Virus record (IMG/VR): IMGVR_UViG_3300013102_000030
Location: 62,001 to 126,000 of that record
Source: a virus
Length of the DNA stretch: 64,000 bases
Strand: one strand, 5' to 3'
In this document: in pieces, positions 17,704 through 26,234 of the stretch
Layout of the letters: each line of letters opens with the position of its first letter
How positions within the stretch are numbered: position 1 is the stretch's first letter
Position numbers and translations under genes: made by a program
The notes under the pieces: model-generated
Database searches by the model: none
The model's input: the letters and a program-made list of their open reading frames with translations, nothing else
What the model was told of the DNA's origin: nothing

Positions 17704-19813
17704 ACTGAATGCGGCCCTCAACCTGTGGGGTCCGGACGGAAAGGTCCAGTTCGATAAAGACAAGGAAGCTGCCAAGCAGTTCTTCCTTCAGGAAGTAAAC
17801 CCGACCACTCAGCACTTCTATACACTAGAGGAAAAGTTGACGTTCCTCTACGACAACGGTTACTACGAGCGCGAAGTCTTTGAGCAGTACGACTTCAACG
17901 ACCTCAAGAGCCTGTACCAGCTTGTCTACAGCTACAAGCCGCGCTTTGAATCCTACTTCTCCGCATTCAAGTACGACAAGCAGTATGGCATGAAGTCCTT
18001 CAACGGCAAGACCCGTCTGGAGCGCTTTGAGGATCGTGTTGTCGCCAACGCAGCACTGCTTGGTCAGGGTGATGTCACCCTTGCCCGTAAGATCGCTGTA
18101 GAGATCGTCACAGGCCGTCTCCAGCCTGCCACTCCCACGTTCGGCAACGCTGGCAAGAAGCAGCGTGGAGAGTTCGTCTCCTGCTTCCTGCTCCGTCTGG
18201 AAGACAACATGGAGTCCATCGGACGTGCCATTGTCTCCTCACTCCAGCTTTCCAAGCGCGGTGGCGGTGTAGCCCTGCTGCTGACCAACCTGCGCGAGAT
18301 GGGTTCTCCCATCAAGCAGATCGAGAACCAGTCCTCGGGCATCATCCCTGTGATGAAGCTTCTGGAAGACAGCTTCTCCTACGCAAACCAGCTTGGCGCA
18401 CGACAGGGAGCCGGTGCTGTCTACCTGAACGCACACCACCCTGACATTCAGCGGTTCCTTGACACCAAGCGTGAGAACGCTGACGAGAAGATCCGAATCA
18501 AGACCCTCTCCCTTGGTGTCGTGGTTCCGGACATCACGTACGAACTTGCCAAGAACAACGAAGAGATGTATCTCTTCTCACCTTACGACGTACAGAAGGT
18601 CTACGGCAAGCCTTTCGCTGACATTTCTGTCACCGAGAAGTACCGTGAGATGGTTGCTGATTCCCGAATCAAGAAGAGCAAGTTCGAAGGTGGCGCTCGC
18701 GGCTTCCTTCAGCAGACTGCGGAACTCCTGTTCGAATCCGGCTACCCGTACATCCTCTTTGAAGACAACGCAAACCGGGCACACGCGAACGGTGAGCTTG
18801 GACGCATCAACATGTCCAACCTCTGCACCGAGATCCTTCAGGCGAACGCCCCAGCAGAGTTCTACGAGGATCTGTCTTACAAGACATGGGGCCGCGACAT
18901 CTCGTGTAACCTTGCATCCCTGAACATTGCGAAGACAATGGAGGGTGGCAACCTTGCTGAGACCGTCTCTACGGCCATCCGTGCCCTCTCTGCCGTCTCC
19001 GATCTGTCATCCATCAACTCTGTCCCCTCTGTCCGTGAGGGCAACCGTTCAAGCCGCGCAATCGGCCTTGGACAGATGAACCTGCATGGATTCTTCATCA
19101 AGCACGGTTGGAAGTATGGTAGCCCGGAATCTCTGGACTTCACCAACGCCTACTTCATGACTGTTGCGTACCACGCGTACAAGGCATCCATGGAGCTTGC
19201 CAAGGAGACCGGAAGCCCGTTTGACGGATTCGAAAAGTCCAAGTACGCTGATTTCCGGTACCTCAAGACCAAGTATGCTCCCAGTGAAGGGATGTCTTAC
19301 CCGAACGCTGAGACTGAAAAGCTCTTCGCGGATTACGGCATCTCTACACCTACTTGGGCTGACTGGACTCAGCTTGCTCATGAGATCGCTGAGCACGGTC
19401 TCTACAACGCATACCTTCAGGCGATTCCTCCGACCGGATCTATCTCCTACGTCAACTACAGCACGTCCAGCATCCACCCGGTTGCTCAGGCTGTTGAGAC
19501 CCGCAAGGAAGGTTCCACTGGCCGCGTCTACTTCCCGCAGCCGTACGTCACCAACGACAATTACAATGAGATTGAAGACGCATACTCGGTTGGCCCGAAC
19601 AAGACCATCGATGTCTACGCGGAAGCAACGAAGCACGTTGATCAGGGCCTGTCTCTGACACTGTTCTTCCCGGACACCGCAACGACTCGTGACATCAACA
19701 AGGCACAGATGTACGCATGGAAGAAGGGCATCAAGACGCTCTACTACAGCCGCGTCCGCCAGTCCGACCTTGCCGGAACTGAGCTAGAGGGCTGCGTTTC
19801 CTGCGCTCTCTAA
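17672..19813 (+). CDS. nrdE: Ribonucleotide reductase class Ib, large subunit
   Basis: 713 aa, normal length. Active-site regions seen: [10 protein letters not shown] near 152, FVSCFLL with the first redox cysteine near 168, NLCTEIL near 385, CNLASLN near 410, and the C-terminal LEGCVSC tail that shuttles electrons from NrdH. It converts NDPs to dNDPs with NrdF. No intein or intron. It ends just before a strong terminator. Confidence 0.95.
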   Translation: MAKVTEESPIELNAALNLWGPDGKVQFDKDKEAAKQFFLQEVNPTTQHFYTLEEKLTFLYDNGYYEREVFEQYDFNDLKSLYQLVYSYKPRFESYFSAFKYDKQYGMKSFNGKTRLERFEDRVVANAALLGQGDVTLARKIAVEIVTGRLQPATPTFGNAGKKQRGEFVSCFLLRLEDNMESIGRAIVSSLQLSKRGGGVALLLTNLREMGSPIKQIENQSSGIIPVMKLLEDSFSYANQLGARQGAGAVYLNAHHPDIQRFLDTKRENADEKIRIKTLSLGVVVPDITYELAKNNEEMYLFSPYDVQKVYGKPFADISVTEKYREMVADSRIKKSKFEGGARGFLQQTAELLFESGYPYILFEDNANRAHANGELGRINMSNLCTEILQANAPAEFYEDLSYKTWGRDISCNLASLNIAKTMEGGNLAETVSTAIRALSAVSDLSSINSVPSVREGNRSSRAIGLGQMNLHGFFIKHGWKYGSPESLDFTNAYFMTVAYHAYKASMELAKETGSPFDGFEKSKYADFRYLKTKYAPSEGMSYPNAETEKLFADYGISTPTWADWTQLAHEIAEHGLYNAYLQAIPPTGSISYVNYSTSSIHPVAQAVETRKEGSTGRVYFPQPYVTNDNYNEIEDAYSVGPNKTIDVYAEATKHVDQGLSLTLFFPDTATTRDINKAQMYAWKKGIKTLYYSRVRQSDLAGTELEGCVSCAL

Positions 19814-19818
19814 TCTGA

Positions 19819-20841
<1,023 letters not shown>

Positions 20842-20844
20842 CTC

Positions 20845-20873
20845 TTGAATGCTAGGCATCCCGGAGATATACT
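20845..20873 (+). promoter_or_regulatory. Promoter with SD-pairing arm and downstream palindrome
   Basis: TTGAAT (20845-20850), 17 bp, TATACT (20868-20873). CTTCCC (20872-20877) can pair with GGGAGG of the ribosome binding site before 20910. The perfect palindrome AGTGATATCACT (20884-20895) lies just after the expected start. Confidence 0.7.
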
Positions 20874-20909
20874 TCCCACTGTAAGTGATATCACTGCAAG
20901 GGAGGAACT

Positions 20910-21272
20910 ATGTTTTGGGAAATACTGCTGATAGCTGTCGCCGCCTACGCTGTGGGAGGCATCCTCTGCATCACAACCCTTACAAGGGATGAGTATCGGA
21001 GGATGAGGCTGAAGAATCCGGATAAACCGGAGCCTCAGGTCCGCAGCGAAGCGGCAACTCAAGGATGGGGAAACTCCCTGTTTTGGCCGGTCTTTCTGAT
21101 GATGCACATCAGCGAGAGGGCCTTGGACAGAGATGCCAAGGTCGAAGAGATTGATCAACGCACCAAGCAGATCCTTGGTGAGCTTCGTGATCCTTTGGGA
21201 TGGGAGCACCAGTTTGATCAAGCAGCCCACGAAGCTGCCGTGAATAAATTCCTCTCCGGCGAAGGGAAATAA
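20910..21272 (+). CDS. Small membrane protein, 120 aa
   Basis: ATG after GGGAGGAACT. Residues 1-22 (FWEILLIAVAAYAVGGILCI) form a transmembrane helix. The rest is charged and probably cytoplasmic, with a second mildly hydrophobic stretch (NSLFWPVFLMMHI) near 55. No family recognised. Its own promoter and flanking terminator make it a single-gene unit. Confidence 0.75.
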   Translation: MFWEILLIAVAAYAVGGILCITTLTRDEYRRMRLKNPDKPEPQVRSEAATQGWGNSLFWPVFLMMHISERALDRDAKVEEIDQRTKQILGELRDPLGWEHQFDQAAHEAAVNKFLSGEGK

Positions 21273-21275
21273 CGG

Positions 21276-21309
21276 AAAGTCCAACTACTTCGGTGGTTGG
21301 ACTTTTCGT
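21276..21309 (+). terminator. Rho-independent terminator with TTCG loop
   Basis: A 13 bp stem (21276-21288 with 21293-21305, one G-T) and TTCG loop run into TTTCGTTT. Its right arm carries the -35 of the next promoter. Confidence 0.85.
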
Positions 21310-21326
21310 TTCTCTTCCTGTAGACT
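21297..21326 (+). promoter_or_regulatory. Promoter placing the RNA start on an ATG
   Basis: TTGGAC (21297-21302), 18 bp, TAGACT (21321-21326). A start seven bases downstream is the A of ATG 21333. No Shine-Dalgarno is present, so the mRNA is predicted to be leaderless. Confidence 0.6.
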
Positions 21327-21332
21327 GAGGCT

Positions 21333-21755
21333 ATGAGAATCGGAATTGATATTGGAAACGTGATCATTGGAGGACAAGGTGTAGATACAACATTCTTTAC
21401 GGAAGACTACCTGAAGACTCCTGAGGTTGAGGGAGCGTGGCAGGCTCTGTCGCTTCTGCGTCACAAGCACGAGTTGCACGTAATCTCCAAGTGTGGCATA
21501 GTCGTAGAAGCTAAATCGCTGAAGTGGTTGGATGTCAACGGATTCTACTGGTCCCTGAAGGCCCACCGTATCCACTTCGTTCGTAAGCGCCATCTGAAAG
21601 CTCCGATGGCACAGGCTCTTGAGCTTGACATCTTCATCGATGACCGTCAGGACATCATTGACAGCATGCAGGGAATAGTTGAGCATCCGATCTTGTTCAT
21701 CTCATGGGACCAAACCATGGCTGAACTGGAGAAGATCTTTGCTACACAAGGGTGA
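21333..21755 (+). CDS. HAD-like hydrolase
   Basis: 140 aa. Motif I appears as GIDIGNVI, so the usual second Asp is Gly. Motif II is VISKCG near 52, a Lys lies in KSLKW, and motif IV is IFIDDRQD near 110. The fold is HAD, but the altered motif I leaves activity open; it could be a phosphatase of modified specificity or a binding protein. The predicted mRNA is leaderless. Confidence 0.7.
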   Translation: MRIGIDIGNVIIGGQGVDTTFFTEDYLKTPEVEGAWQALSLLRHKHELHVISKCGIVVEAKSLKWLDVNGFYWSLKAHRIHFVRKRHLKAPMAQALELDIFIDDRQDIIDSMQGIVEHPILFISWDQTMAELEKIFATQG

Positions 21756-21906
21756 CATCGTAAAGGTAGTCTGTGAAGACTACGAAAAGCTGGGGTTGAT
21801 TTCTGAAGACCCTGATGGTAGAATGGTTCGTGTCGGAAAGAACTGGTTCGACCTTGAGAACTGCGAAGTAACTGTTCTTCACAGTGAGGTTGACACGGAA
21901 AACTGA
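21739..21906 (+). CDS. Small hypothetical protein, 55 aa
   Basis: TTG at 21739 is chosen because GGAGAAG lies four bases before it; it overlaps the end of the HAD gene. The sequence KGDIVKVVCEDYEKLGLISEDP..RMVRVGKNWFDLE resembles a small SH3/KOW-like beta-barrel. Function unknown. The promoter for the tRNA/Y-RNA cluster overlaps its 3' end. Confidence 0.6.
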   Translation: MLHKGDIVKVVCEDYEKLGLISEDPDGRMVRVGKNWFDLENCEVTVLHSEVDTEN

Positions 21907-21919
21907 CATGTGGTACAAT
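21890..21919 (+). promoter_or_regulatory. Promoter of Y RNA A and tRNA-Trp
   Basis: TTGACA (21890-21895), 18 bp, TACAAT (21914-21919) with TGG extension. The expected start, near 21926, coincides with the 5' end of the first Y-like element. Confidence 0.8.
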
Positions 21920-21925
21920 GGATAT

Positions 21926-21992
21926 ACACGAAGCGCTTGGGAAGAGTTACTTCTTTGGGTGAAATCACACTCTTGCCGTCTTTTTCTCGTGT
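21926..21992 (+). ncRNA. Y RNA-like element A
   Basis: 67 nt. Outer stem ACACGA/TCGTGT (21926-21931, 21987-21992). 5' loop with AGCG. Inner stem GGGAAGAG/CTCTTGCC (21939-21946, 21970-21977, one mismatch), then TTACTTC. 3' loop GTCTTTTTC runs into TC. It is short and lacks a tRNA-like domain; GTGAAATCAC forms the tip. It begins at the promoter start site and ends 5 nt before tRNA-Trp, so RNase P would free its 3' end. Confidence 0.7.
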
Positions 21993-21997
21993 CTCCT

Positions 21998-22070
21998 AGG
22001 TTCGTAGCTCAATTGGTAGAGCGTCGGTCTCCAAAACCGAAGGTTGCAGGTTCAAGTCCTGTCGGGCCTG
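21998..22070 (+). tRNA. tRNA-Trp (CCA)
   Basis: Cloverleaf with acceptor AGGTTCG/CGGGCCT, anticodon CCA at 22031-22033 and T-loop TTCAAGT. The 3' CCA is not encoded. It follows Y element A directly. Confidence 0.93.
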
Positions 22071-22074
22071 CAAG

Positions 22075-22102
22075 TTGACAAACTATAAATGTATGGTACA
22101 AT
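22075..22102 (+). promoter_or_regulatory. Promoter of tRNA-Pro
   Basis: TTGACA (22075-22080), 16 bp, TACAAT (22097-22102) with TGG extension. A hairpin ACATGAAGA/TCTTCATGT (22115-22123, 22141-22149) lies in the leader just before the tRNA. Confidence 0.8.
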
Positions 22103-22154
22103 TGTACTGTAAAGACATGAAGACTCGCCGTCTAACGGACTCTTCATGTTGTAG

Positions 22155-22404
<250 letters not shown>

Positions 22405-22411
22405 TCAAGTT

Positions 22412-22530
22412 TGAAAGAAGCGACGAAAACTGATACTTCGGAAACTATCAACTATTTATTGATTAGCGGTTCAATCCCGCAAACAGACCTTCCCGGTCTG
22501 ATAACCTCAGTTTTCACCTATTCTCTTTCA
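22412..22530 (+). ncRNA. Y RNA-like element C with tRNA-like parts
   Basis: 119 nt. Outer stem TGAAAGA/TCTTTCA (22412-22418, 22524-22530), 5' loop AGCGAC, perfect inner stem GAAAACTGA/TCAGTTTTC (22425-22433, 22507-22515), then TACTTC; 3' loop ACCTATTC. The interior has a 5 bp hairpin with 7-base loop, a T-arm (GCGG-TTCAATC-CCGC) and a hairpin CAGACC/GGTCTG that mimics a closed acceptor stem. It ends 4 nt before tRNA-Gly. Confidence 0.78.
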
Positions 22531-22534
22531 TTAT

Positions 22535-22607
22535 GCAGAAGTAGCTCAATTGGTAGAGCGCCTTCCTTCCAAGTAGGATGTTGCGGGTTCGAGTCCCGTC
22601 TTCTGCT
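22535..22607 (+). tRNA. tRNA-Gly (TCC)
   Basis: Acceptor GCAGAAG/CTTCTGC, anticodon loop CTTCCAA with anticodon TCC; the anticodon stem has one T-T mismatch. T-loop TTCGAGT. No encoded CCA. Confidence 0.9.
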
Positions 22608-22612
22608 CTAGT

Positions 22613-22684
22613 TACAGATGTGATGTTGTCGAGTTACTTCCAACTCTTATTCGAAACAACACTTGACACGCTCTGTTCTCTGTA
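22613..22684 (+). ncRNA. Y RNA-like element D, in the ro leader region
   Basis: 72 nt. Outer stem TACAGA/TCTGTA (22613-22618, 22679-22684), 5' loop TGTGATG, inner stem TGTCGAG/CTTGACA (22627-22633, 22662-22668, one G-T), then TTACTTC; 3' loop ends TGTTC before TC. No tRNA-like domain. Its 3' half overlaps the -35 and spacer of the ro promoter, so making this RNA and firing that promoter may interfere. Confidence 0.65.
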
Positions 22685-22691
22685 CTAAGCT
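22663..22691 (+). promoter_or_regulatory. Promoter of the Ro gene
   Basis: TTGACA (22663-22668), 17 bp, TAAGCT (22686-22691), matching an actinobacterial TTGACA-N17-TANNNT. A small hairpin TCAGG/CCTGA follows in the leader. Confidence 0.65.
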
Positions 22692-22743
22692 TTACACTGT
22701 TATCAGGTTCTCCTGAATTGAAAATGACGAAAGGTATATAATC

Positions 22744-24366
22744 ATGTCCAAGTACAACACTTCTTCTGCGCGTTCTCGCGCTGGTGTCGGCCCGATCAAG
22801 TCCGCACCTTCCACCAATCTTCGCACCTTTGAAGGTGCAACCGGCTTCGCTCGTGATGCCAAGTCTGAACTCTTCCTTGCCGCTGTCTCTGATTTCGGTG
22901 GAGAGGCAACTTTCTACGAGTCTGCCAGCAACCGCGCTGATCGTCTCAAGGGTCTTGCCCATGAGGTCGCTGTTCAGGATGCCGACTGGCTGACGAACTT
23001 CACTCAGTGGCTCCGCAACGAAGCCAACATGCGTACCGTCTCCCTCACCACTGCCCTTGAAGGTGCCAAGGCACTCAACAAGGCCGGTATTCCGGGTGGA
23101 CGCAAGCTGGTCTCCAACGCGATCCGTCGTGCTGATGAGGCCGGTGAAGCTCTCGCTTACTGGATGGCAAACAATGGTCGTAAGATCCCGTCTGCTGTCA
23201 AGCGCGGTATCGCTGATGGTGCTGTGAAGTCCTTCAGCGAGTACTCCCTTGCCAAGTACGACACGGCTTCCCACGGCTTCCGCTTCGGTGACGTGATCGA
23301 ACTGACCCACCCGTCTCCTCGGGACGAGAAGCAGTCCGACCTGTTCAAGTTCGCGCTTGACCGTCGTCGTGACGCTGCCGCAGAGCCTTCTGAGAACCTG
23401 ACCATGCTCCAGAAGCGTAAGGAATTCCTCGCGCTTTCTGACGCTGAGAAGCGTGAACTGGTCAACTCCGGTAAGGCTCTCGATGTCCTGTCTCAGGCTG
23501 GCCTGACGTGGGAGGTTCTGTCCTCTGCGTACGGTAAGGGTGGTCTCGATGCCAAGGGCTGGGAAGCAATCATCCCTTCCATGGGTTACATGGCTCTGCT
23601 CCGCAACCTTCGTAACTTTGAAGAGAAGGGCGTTTCTGACGCTGTTCTGGATCAGGTAGCTGCACGGATCTCCGATCCTGCTGAAGTTGCCAAGTCCCGT
23701 CAGCTTCCGTTCCGCTTCCTCGCGGCCTATCAGGCGAACAAGGGTTCCCTCCGCTTCGGCTACCCTCTGGAGAAGGCCCTCAAGGCTTCTCTGGAGAACG
23801 TTCCGGCTCTGGATGGCGATACCCTGATCCTCGTGGACCGCTCCATCTCCATGTTCGGTACCCTCTCCAAGAGCACTCAGTTGAACTTCGCTGACTCTGC
23901 TGCTCTGTTTGGTTCCGCCCTTGCTCTGCGTGCAGAGAAGGCTACTCTTGTGGCCTTTGGCGATAACTCCAAGGAGATCTCCTTCAAGCGCAGCGATTCG
24001 GTTCTCAAGACCGTTGAGCGCTTTGAGCGCATGGGTGGTACGATGACCTATGACGCTCTGGTGAAGCACTTTGATCCGTCAAAGCACACCCGTGTTGTCC
24101 TCATCACCGATGAGCAGGCAACCGGTGCGTACTACCGATCCACGGCAAACCGTGGCTGGGGATACCAGACCGTTCAGGGAGACATCCTTGATGCCATTCC
24201 TTCCACCATCCCGGCATACACTTGGAACCTCGCGGGTTACAGGGCCGGTCACGGTGAGTCCAAGACGAACCGAACCTATCTGGGTGGTTTGTCCGATCAG
24301 GCTTTCAAGCTGATCCCGCTCCTTGAGCGTGGATACGACGCTGGCTGGCCTTGGGAAGTCAAGTGA
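22744..24366 (+). CDS. Ro/TROVE RNA-binding protein
   Basis: 540 aa, normal for bacterial Ro (Rsr). Residues about 20-360 are the helical TROVE ring (ATFYESASNRADRLKGLAHEVAVQDADWL, then RNEANMRTVSL). The C-terminal part is a von Willebrand A domain with MIDAS motif DRSIS near 361 and VVLITDEQATG near 450. Known Ro proteins hold misfolded RNA in the ring and bind Y RNAs on its outer surface. Seven Y-like elements surround this gene, and RNA-repair genes occur elsewhere in the window. ATG lies behind GACGAAAGG; it has its own promoter at 22663. Confidence 0.93.
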   Translation: MSKYNTSSARSRAGVGPIKSAPSTNLRTFEGATGFARDAKSELFLAAVSDFGGEATFYESASNRADRLKGLAHEVAVQDADWLTNFTQWLRNEANMRTVSLTTALEGAKALNKAGIPGGRKLVSNAIRRADEAGEALAYWMANNGRKIPSAVKRGIADGAVKSFSEYSLAKYDTASHGFRFGDVIELTHPSPRDEKQSDLFKFALDRRRDAAAEPSENLTMLQKRKEFLALSDAEKRELVNSGKALDVLSQAGLTWEVLSSAYGKGGLDAKGWEAIIPSMGYMALLRNLRNFEEKGVSDAVLDQVAARISDPAEVAKSRQLPFRFLAAYQANKGSLRFGYPLEKALKASLENVPALDGDTLILVDRSISMFGTLSKSTQLNFADSAALFGSALALRAEKATLVAFGDNSKEISFKRSDSVLKTVERFERMGGTMTYDALVKHFDPSKHTRVVLITDEQATGAYYRSTANRGWGYQTVQGDILDAIPSTIPAYTWNLAGYRAGHGESKTNRTYLGGLSDQAFKLIPLLERGYDAGWPWEVK

Positions 24367-24435
24367 CTTTCCTCCTGCTCTTTCCGGTTGCTCTGGCTCT
24401 TTTGGGCTGGGGCAACCGGAAGGAGATGTGGTAAC

Positions 24436-24465
24436 TTGACCTCAGTCTGAGGACTGTGGTACAAT
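24436..24465 (+). promoter_or_regulatory. Promoter of the Y RNA E / tRNA-Thr transcript
   Basis: TTGACC (24436-24441), 18 bp, TACAAT (24460-24465) with TGG extension. The spacer contains the palindrome CCTCAGTCTGAGG. The expected start is the 5' end of element E. Confidence 0.8.
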
Positions 24466-24471
24466 AGATTT

Positions 24472-24578
24472 ACTGAAGCGCAGAGTAGAGTTACTTCATA
24501 TCATTCATGGTACGCCCTGTTGGAGGGTTTACGGGTTCAACTCCCGCGTAAAAATCTCTCTATTCGATTTTTCTCAGT
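24472..24578 (+). ncRNA. Y RNA-like element E with tRNA-like parts
   Basis: 107 nt. Outer stem ACTGA/TCAGT (24472-24476, 24574-24578), 5' loop AGCGCAG, inner stem AGTAGAG/CTCTATT (24484-24490, 24558-24564, one G-T), then TTACTTC; 3' loop CGATTTTTC. Interior: D-arm-like CCCT-GTTGG-AGGG and a T-arm-like stem around TTCAACT closed by TTTAC/GTAAA. It begins at the promoter start and ends 3 nt before tRNA-Thr. Confidence 0.75.
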
Positions 24579-24581
24579 GAT

Positions 24582-24655
24582 GCTTCCTTAGCTCAGTTGG
24601 CCAGAGCGGCGCTCTTGTAAAGCGTAGGTCGTCGGTTCGAATCCGACAGGAAGCT
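24582..24655 (+). tRNA. tRNA-Thr (TGT)
   Basis: Acceptor GCTTCCT/AGGAAGC, anticodon arm GCGCT-CTTGTAA-AGCGT with anticodon TGT, T-loop TTCGAAT. No encoded CCA. Element F starts 3 nt later. Confidence 0.93.
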
Positions 24656-24658
24656 CTA

Positions 24659-24797
24659 GTCCAGAAGTGATAGATACCTGTTACTTCCTCTGTTAATGGA
24701 CGAGACCGTGGTTCGATTCCCGGATACCCCGCTTCATGGGGTATTAGTGTAATGGTTTAGCACTGTAAAATCACAGGGATCGCCTTTTTCTCTGGAC
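24659..24797 (+). ncRNA. Y RNA-like element F with circularly permuted tRNA-like domain
   Basis: 139 nt. Outer stem GTCCAGA/TCTGGAC (24659-24665, 24791-24797), 5' loop AGTGATA, inner stem GATACCTG/CAGGGATC (24673-24680, 24774-24781, one mismatch), TTACTTC; 3' loop GCCTTTTTC. Inside, a T-arm (loop TTCGATT) is followed by ATACCCC, a short loop, GGGGTAT (7 bp acceptor-like stem, 24724-24730 with 24738-24744) and a D-arm-like segment with GG. The order is a tRNA opened at the anticodon and closed at the acceptor. Confidence 0.78.
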
Positions 24798-24805
24798 AAA
24801 ATTTT

Positions 24806-24950
24806 GTGTGAAGTGTAAAGAAGAGTTACTTCTAACTCAAATCAGCGGGTCGCAGGTTCGAATCCTGTCACCTGACCGTTCGCGGTTGGGTGTAGCTCAG
24901 ATGGAAGAGCAGCCGACATCTAACAAGCCTCTTCTTGCTTGTTCTCACAC
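24806..24950 (+). ncRNA. Y RNA-like element G with circularly permuted tRNA-like domain
   Basis: 145 nt. Outer stem GTGTGA/TCACAC (24806-24811, 24945-24950), 5' loop AGTGTA, perfect inner stem AAGAAGAG/CTCTTCTT (24818-24825, 24929-24936), TTACTTC; 3' loop GCTTGTTC. Inside: T-arm GCAGG-TTCGAAT-CCTGT, acceptor-like CACCTGACC/GGTTGGGTG joined by a short loop, then a canonical D-arm TAGCTCAGATGGAAGAGC. It ends 5 nt before tRNA-Phe. The clearest YrlA-type candidate. Confidence 0.8.
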
Positions 24951-24955
24951 GATAT

Positions 24956-25030
24956 GGCGCTGTAGCTCAGTTTAGGCAGAGCGACTGATTGAAAATCAGT
25001 AGGTCGCGGGTTCGATCCCCGTTGGTGCCA
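24956..25030 (+). tRNA. tRNA-Phe (GAA)
   Basis: Acceptor GGCGCTG/TGGTGCC with several G-T pairs, anticodon arm ACTGA-TTGAAAA-TCAGT with anticodon GAA, T-loop TTCGATC. No encoded CCA. Confidence 0.92.
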
Positions 25031-25039
25031 CTCCCCCTT

Positions 25040-25111
25040 TGGGCTATAGGGTAAAGGCAACCCGGCGATCTTTGGAATCGTAGATTCTTGGTTCGAATCC
25101 AAGTAGCCCAG
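25040..25111 (+). tRNA. tRNA-Gln (TTG)
   Basis: Acceptor TGGGCTA/TAGCCCA, anticodon arm GCGAT-CTTTGGA-ATCGT with anticodon TTG, T-loop TTCGAAT. No encoded CCA. Confidence 0.92.
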
Positions 25112-25117
25112 CTATGG

Positions 25118-25140
25118 TATAATATACTTGTTACGTAACA
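25118..25140 (+). promoter_or_regulatory. Extended -10 promoter followed by a palindrome
   Basis: TGGTATAAT has its -10 at 25118-25123. The perfect palindrome TGTTACGTAACA (25129-25140) sits at the expected start. It may be an operator or a short 5' RNA hairpin. It serves the gene at 25156. Confidence 0.6.
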
Positions 25141-25155
25141 CACTTAGGAGCTAAA

Positions 25156-25347
25156 ATGGCACTTCCAACCAACAAGATGTCTCAGGATGTCCTCTTCAAG
25201 ACTCAGGGCGCACGCGTCACTGAGGACTCAGAAAACGCACGTATCGCTATCCGCGACGACTCCCCTGCTGGTGACTCCACGGGCGAGTCCATTGCAACCG
25301 AAAACTCGGAAAACAAGCGTATTGGGACAGTAGTCTATCCTGCATAG
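25156..25347 (+). CDS. Small polar protein, 63 aa
   Basis: ATG behind TAGGAG. It begins MALPTN, as does the fibre protein at 54961. The rest is Asp/Glu/Ser/Thr-rich with two NSENARI/NSENKRI-like units (SENARIAIRDD, SENKRIGTVV), so an internal repeat of about 35 residues is likely. No family recognised; own promoter and terminator, so it is a single-gene unit inside the tRNA cluster. Confidence 0.7.
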   Translation: MALPTNKMSQDVLFKTQGARVTEDSENARIAIRDDSPAGDSTGESIATENSENKRIGTVVYPA

Positions 25348-25362
25348 ATCTAATCGATGAAG

Positions 25363-25398
25363 GGGCGGACTGCTTGTACAAAGCGGTTCGCCCTTTTT
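25363..25398 (+). terminator. Rho-independent terminator
   Basis: A 13 bp stem (25363-25375 with 25381-25393, two G-T pairs) with loop GTACA is followed by TTTTT. Confidence 0.87.
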
Positions 25399-25403
25399 CG
25401 TAG

Positions 25404-25475
25404 TCCGGTGTAGGGTAATGGCATCCCGACTGTCTCTGGAACAGTAGATTCTAGGTTCGAATCCTAGCACCGGAA
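25404..25475 (+). tRNA. tRNA-Gln (CTG)
   Basis: Acceptor TCCGGTG/CACCGGA, anticodon arm ACTGT-CTCTGGA-ACAGT with anticodon CTG, T-loop TTCGAAT. Second Gln isoacceptor. No encoded CCA. Confidence 0.92.
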
Positions 25476-25485
25476 CGCAAGACAA

Positions 25486-25559
25486 TCCCGCATAGCTCAG
25501 TTGGTTAGAGCGCCGTCCTGATAAGACGGAGGTCGTTGGTTCAAATCCAACTGTGGGAA
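25486..25559 (+). tRNA. tRNA-Ile (GAT)
   Basis: Acceptor TCCCGCA/TGTGGGA, anticodon arm CCGTC-CTGATAA-GACGG with anticodon GAT, T-loop TTCAAAT. A start codon follows after a single C (ATG 25561). Confidence 0.93.
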
Positions 25560-25560
25560 C

Positions 25561-25725
25561 ATGGAACTACTAGGAACGTACGTCATCTGGGGACTTGTAC
25601 TAGCCTTGATTGTTGTGGCTGCTAAAGGTCTCGTAGGAAAAGCTGATCCGTCAGAGGATGACGGAATTGACTACGATTCAGACGGTGTGATACTGTTTGG
25701 ATTGAAACACCGCAAGAACAATTGA
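25561..25725 (+). CDS. Small membrane protein, 54 aa, starting one base after tRNA-Ile
   Basis: The ATG lies one nucleotide beyond the tRNA discriminator base, so there is no room for a leader. Residues 3-24 (LLGTYVIWGLVLALIVVAA) form a transmembrane helix; the tail is acidic then basic (DPSEDDGIDYDSDG...KHRKNN). Codon use resembles its neighbours. 3' processing of the tRNA would leave a leaderless mRNA. No family recognised. Confidence 0.6.
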   Translation: MELLGTYVIWGLVLALIVVAAKGLVGKADPSEDDGIDYDSDGVILFGLKHRKNN

Positions 25726-25746
25726 CACAACGACGAAAGGCATTAC

Positions 25747-26226
25747 ATGGAATTTCTCTGGTTTCTGGTACTGGTAGGACTGGCTGTCTGGCTGATCCTG
25801 AGGCACAAGAAGAAGGTAGCCGCACGGCGAGAAGCTGAGCGACGTGCAGAGCGTGAACGCGCTGAGGCCATCCGCAGGCAGATCGAATCGGTACAGCGGC
25901 AACAGCGAGAACGTGACGCTCGGGCAGCACACCCCGCAGGCCGACTCCTTGGAAACCGACTCCCGAAGTCCAGTACTCCCCGGAGCTACGGCTCCAGCAC
26001 CGGTCGAAGCTCTTCCAGCCGCAGCAGCAGTCGTAGCAGCTACGATGACTCCGGCACCAACCTTCTGACCGGTATCGCAATCGGATCGCTCTTCTCCGGA
26101 GGCAGCGACTCAGGTAGCCACCACACCAGCCACAGCAGCCACGACTCAGGATCTAGCTCCAGCAGCTACGATTCCGGCTCCAGCTACTCCGACTCCGGAT
26201 CTTCCTCCGGTGGAGGCTGGGAATAA
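25747..26226 (+). CDS. Membrane-anchored Ser-rich protein, 159 aa
   Basis: ATG behind GACGAAAGG. Residues 2-20 (EFLWFLVLVGLAVWLILRH) are a transmembrane anchor. Residues 21-60 are a highly charged Arg/Glu helix, probably a coiled coil. From 75 on it is dominated by Ser, Gly, Asp and Tyr repeats (SSYDSGSSYSDSGSSSGGG). It could act at the membrane or cell surface. No enzymatic motif. Confidence 0.75.
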   Translation: MEFLWFLVLVGLAVWLILRHKKKVAARREAERRAERERAEAIRRQIESVQRQQRERDARAAHPAGRLLGNRLPKSSTPRSYGSSTGRSSSSRSSSRSSYDDSGTNLLTGIAIGSLFSGGSDSGSHHTSHSSHDSGSSSSSYDSGSSYSDSGSSSGGGWE

Positions 26227-26234
26227 GTTTTACG

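Noticed and set aside
22612-24069. Minus-strand ORF of 485 codons opposite the Ro gene
   Set aside because: Shadow of the Ro reading frame, no promoter or binding site, unlikely composition.
24884-24930. Apparent start of a normal tRNA (D arm TAGCTCAGATGGAAGAGC)
   Set aside because: No anticodon arm or T arm follows. The matching T arm lies upstream, so it belongs to the permuted domain of Y element G.
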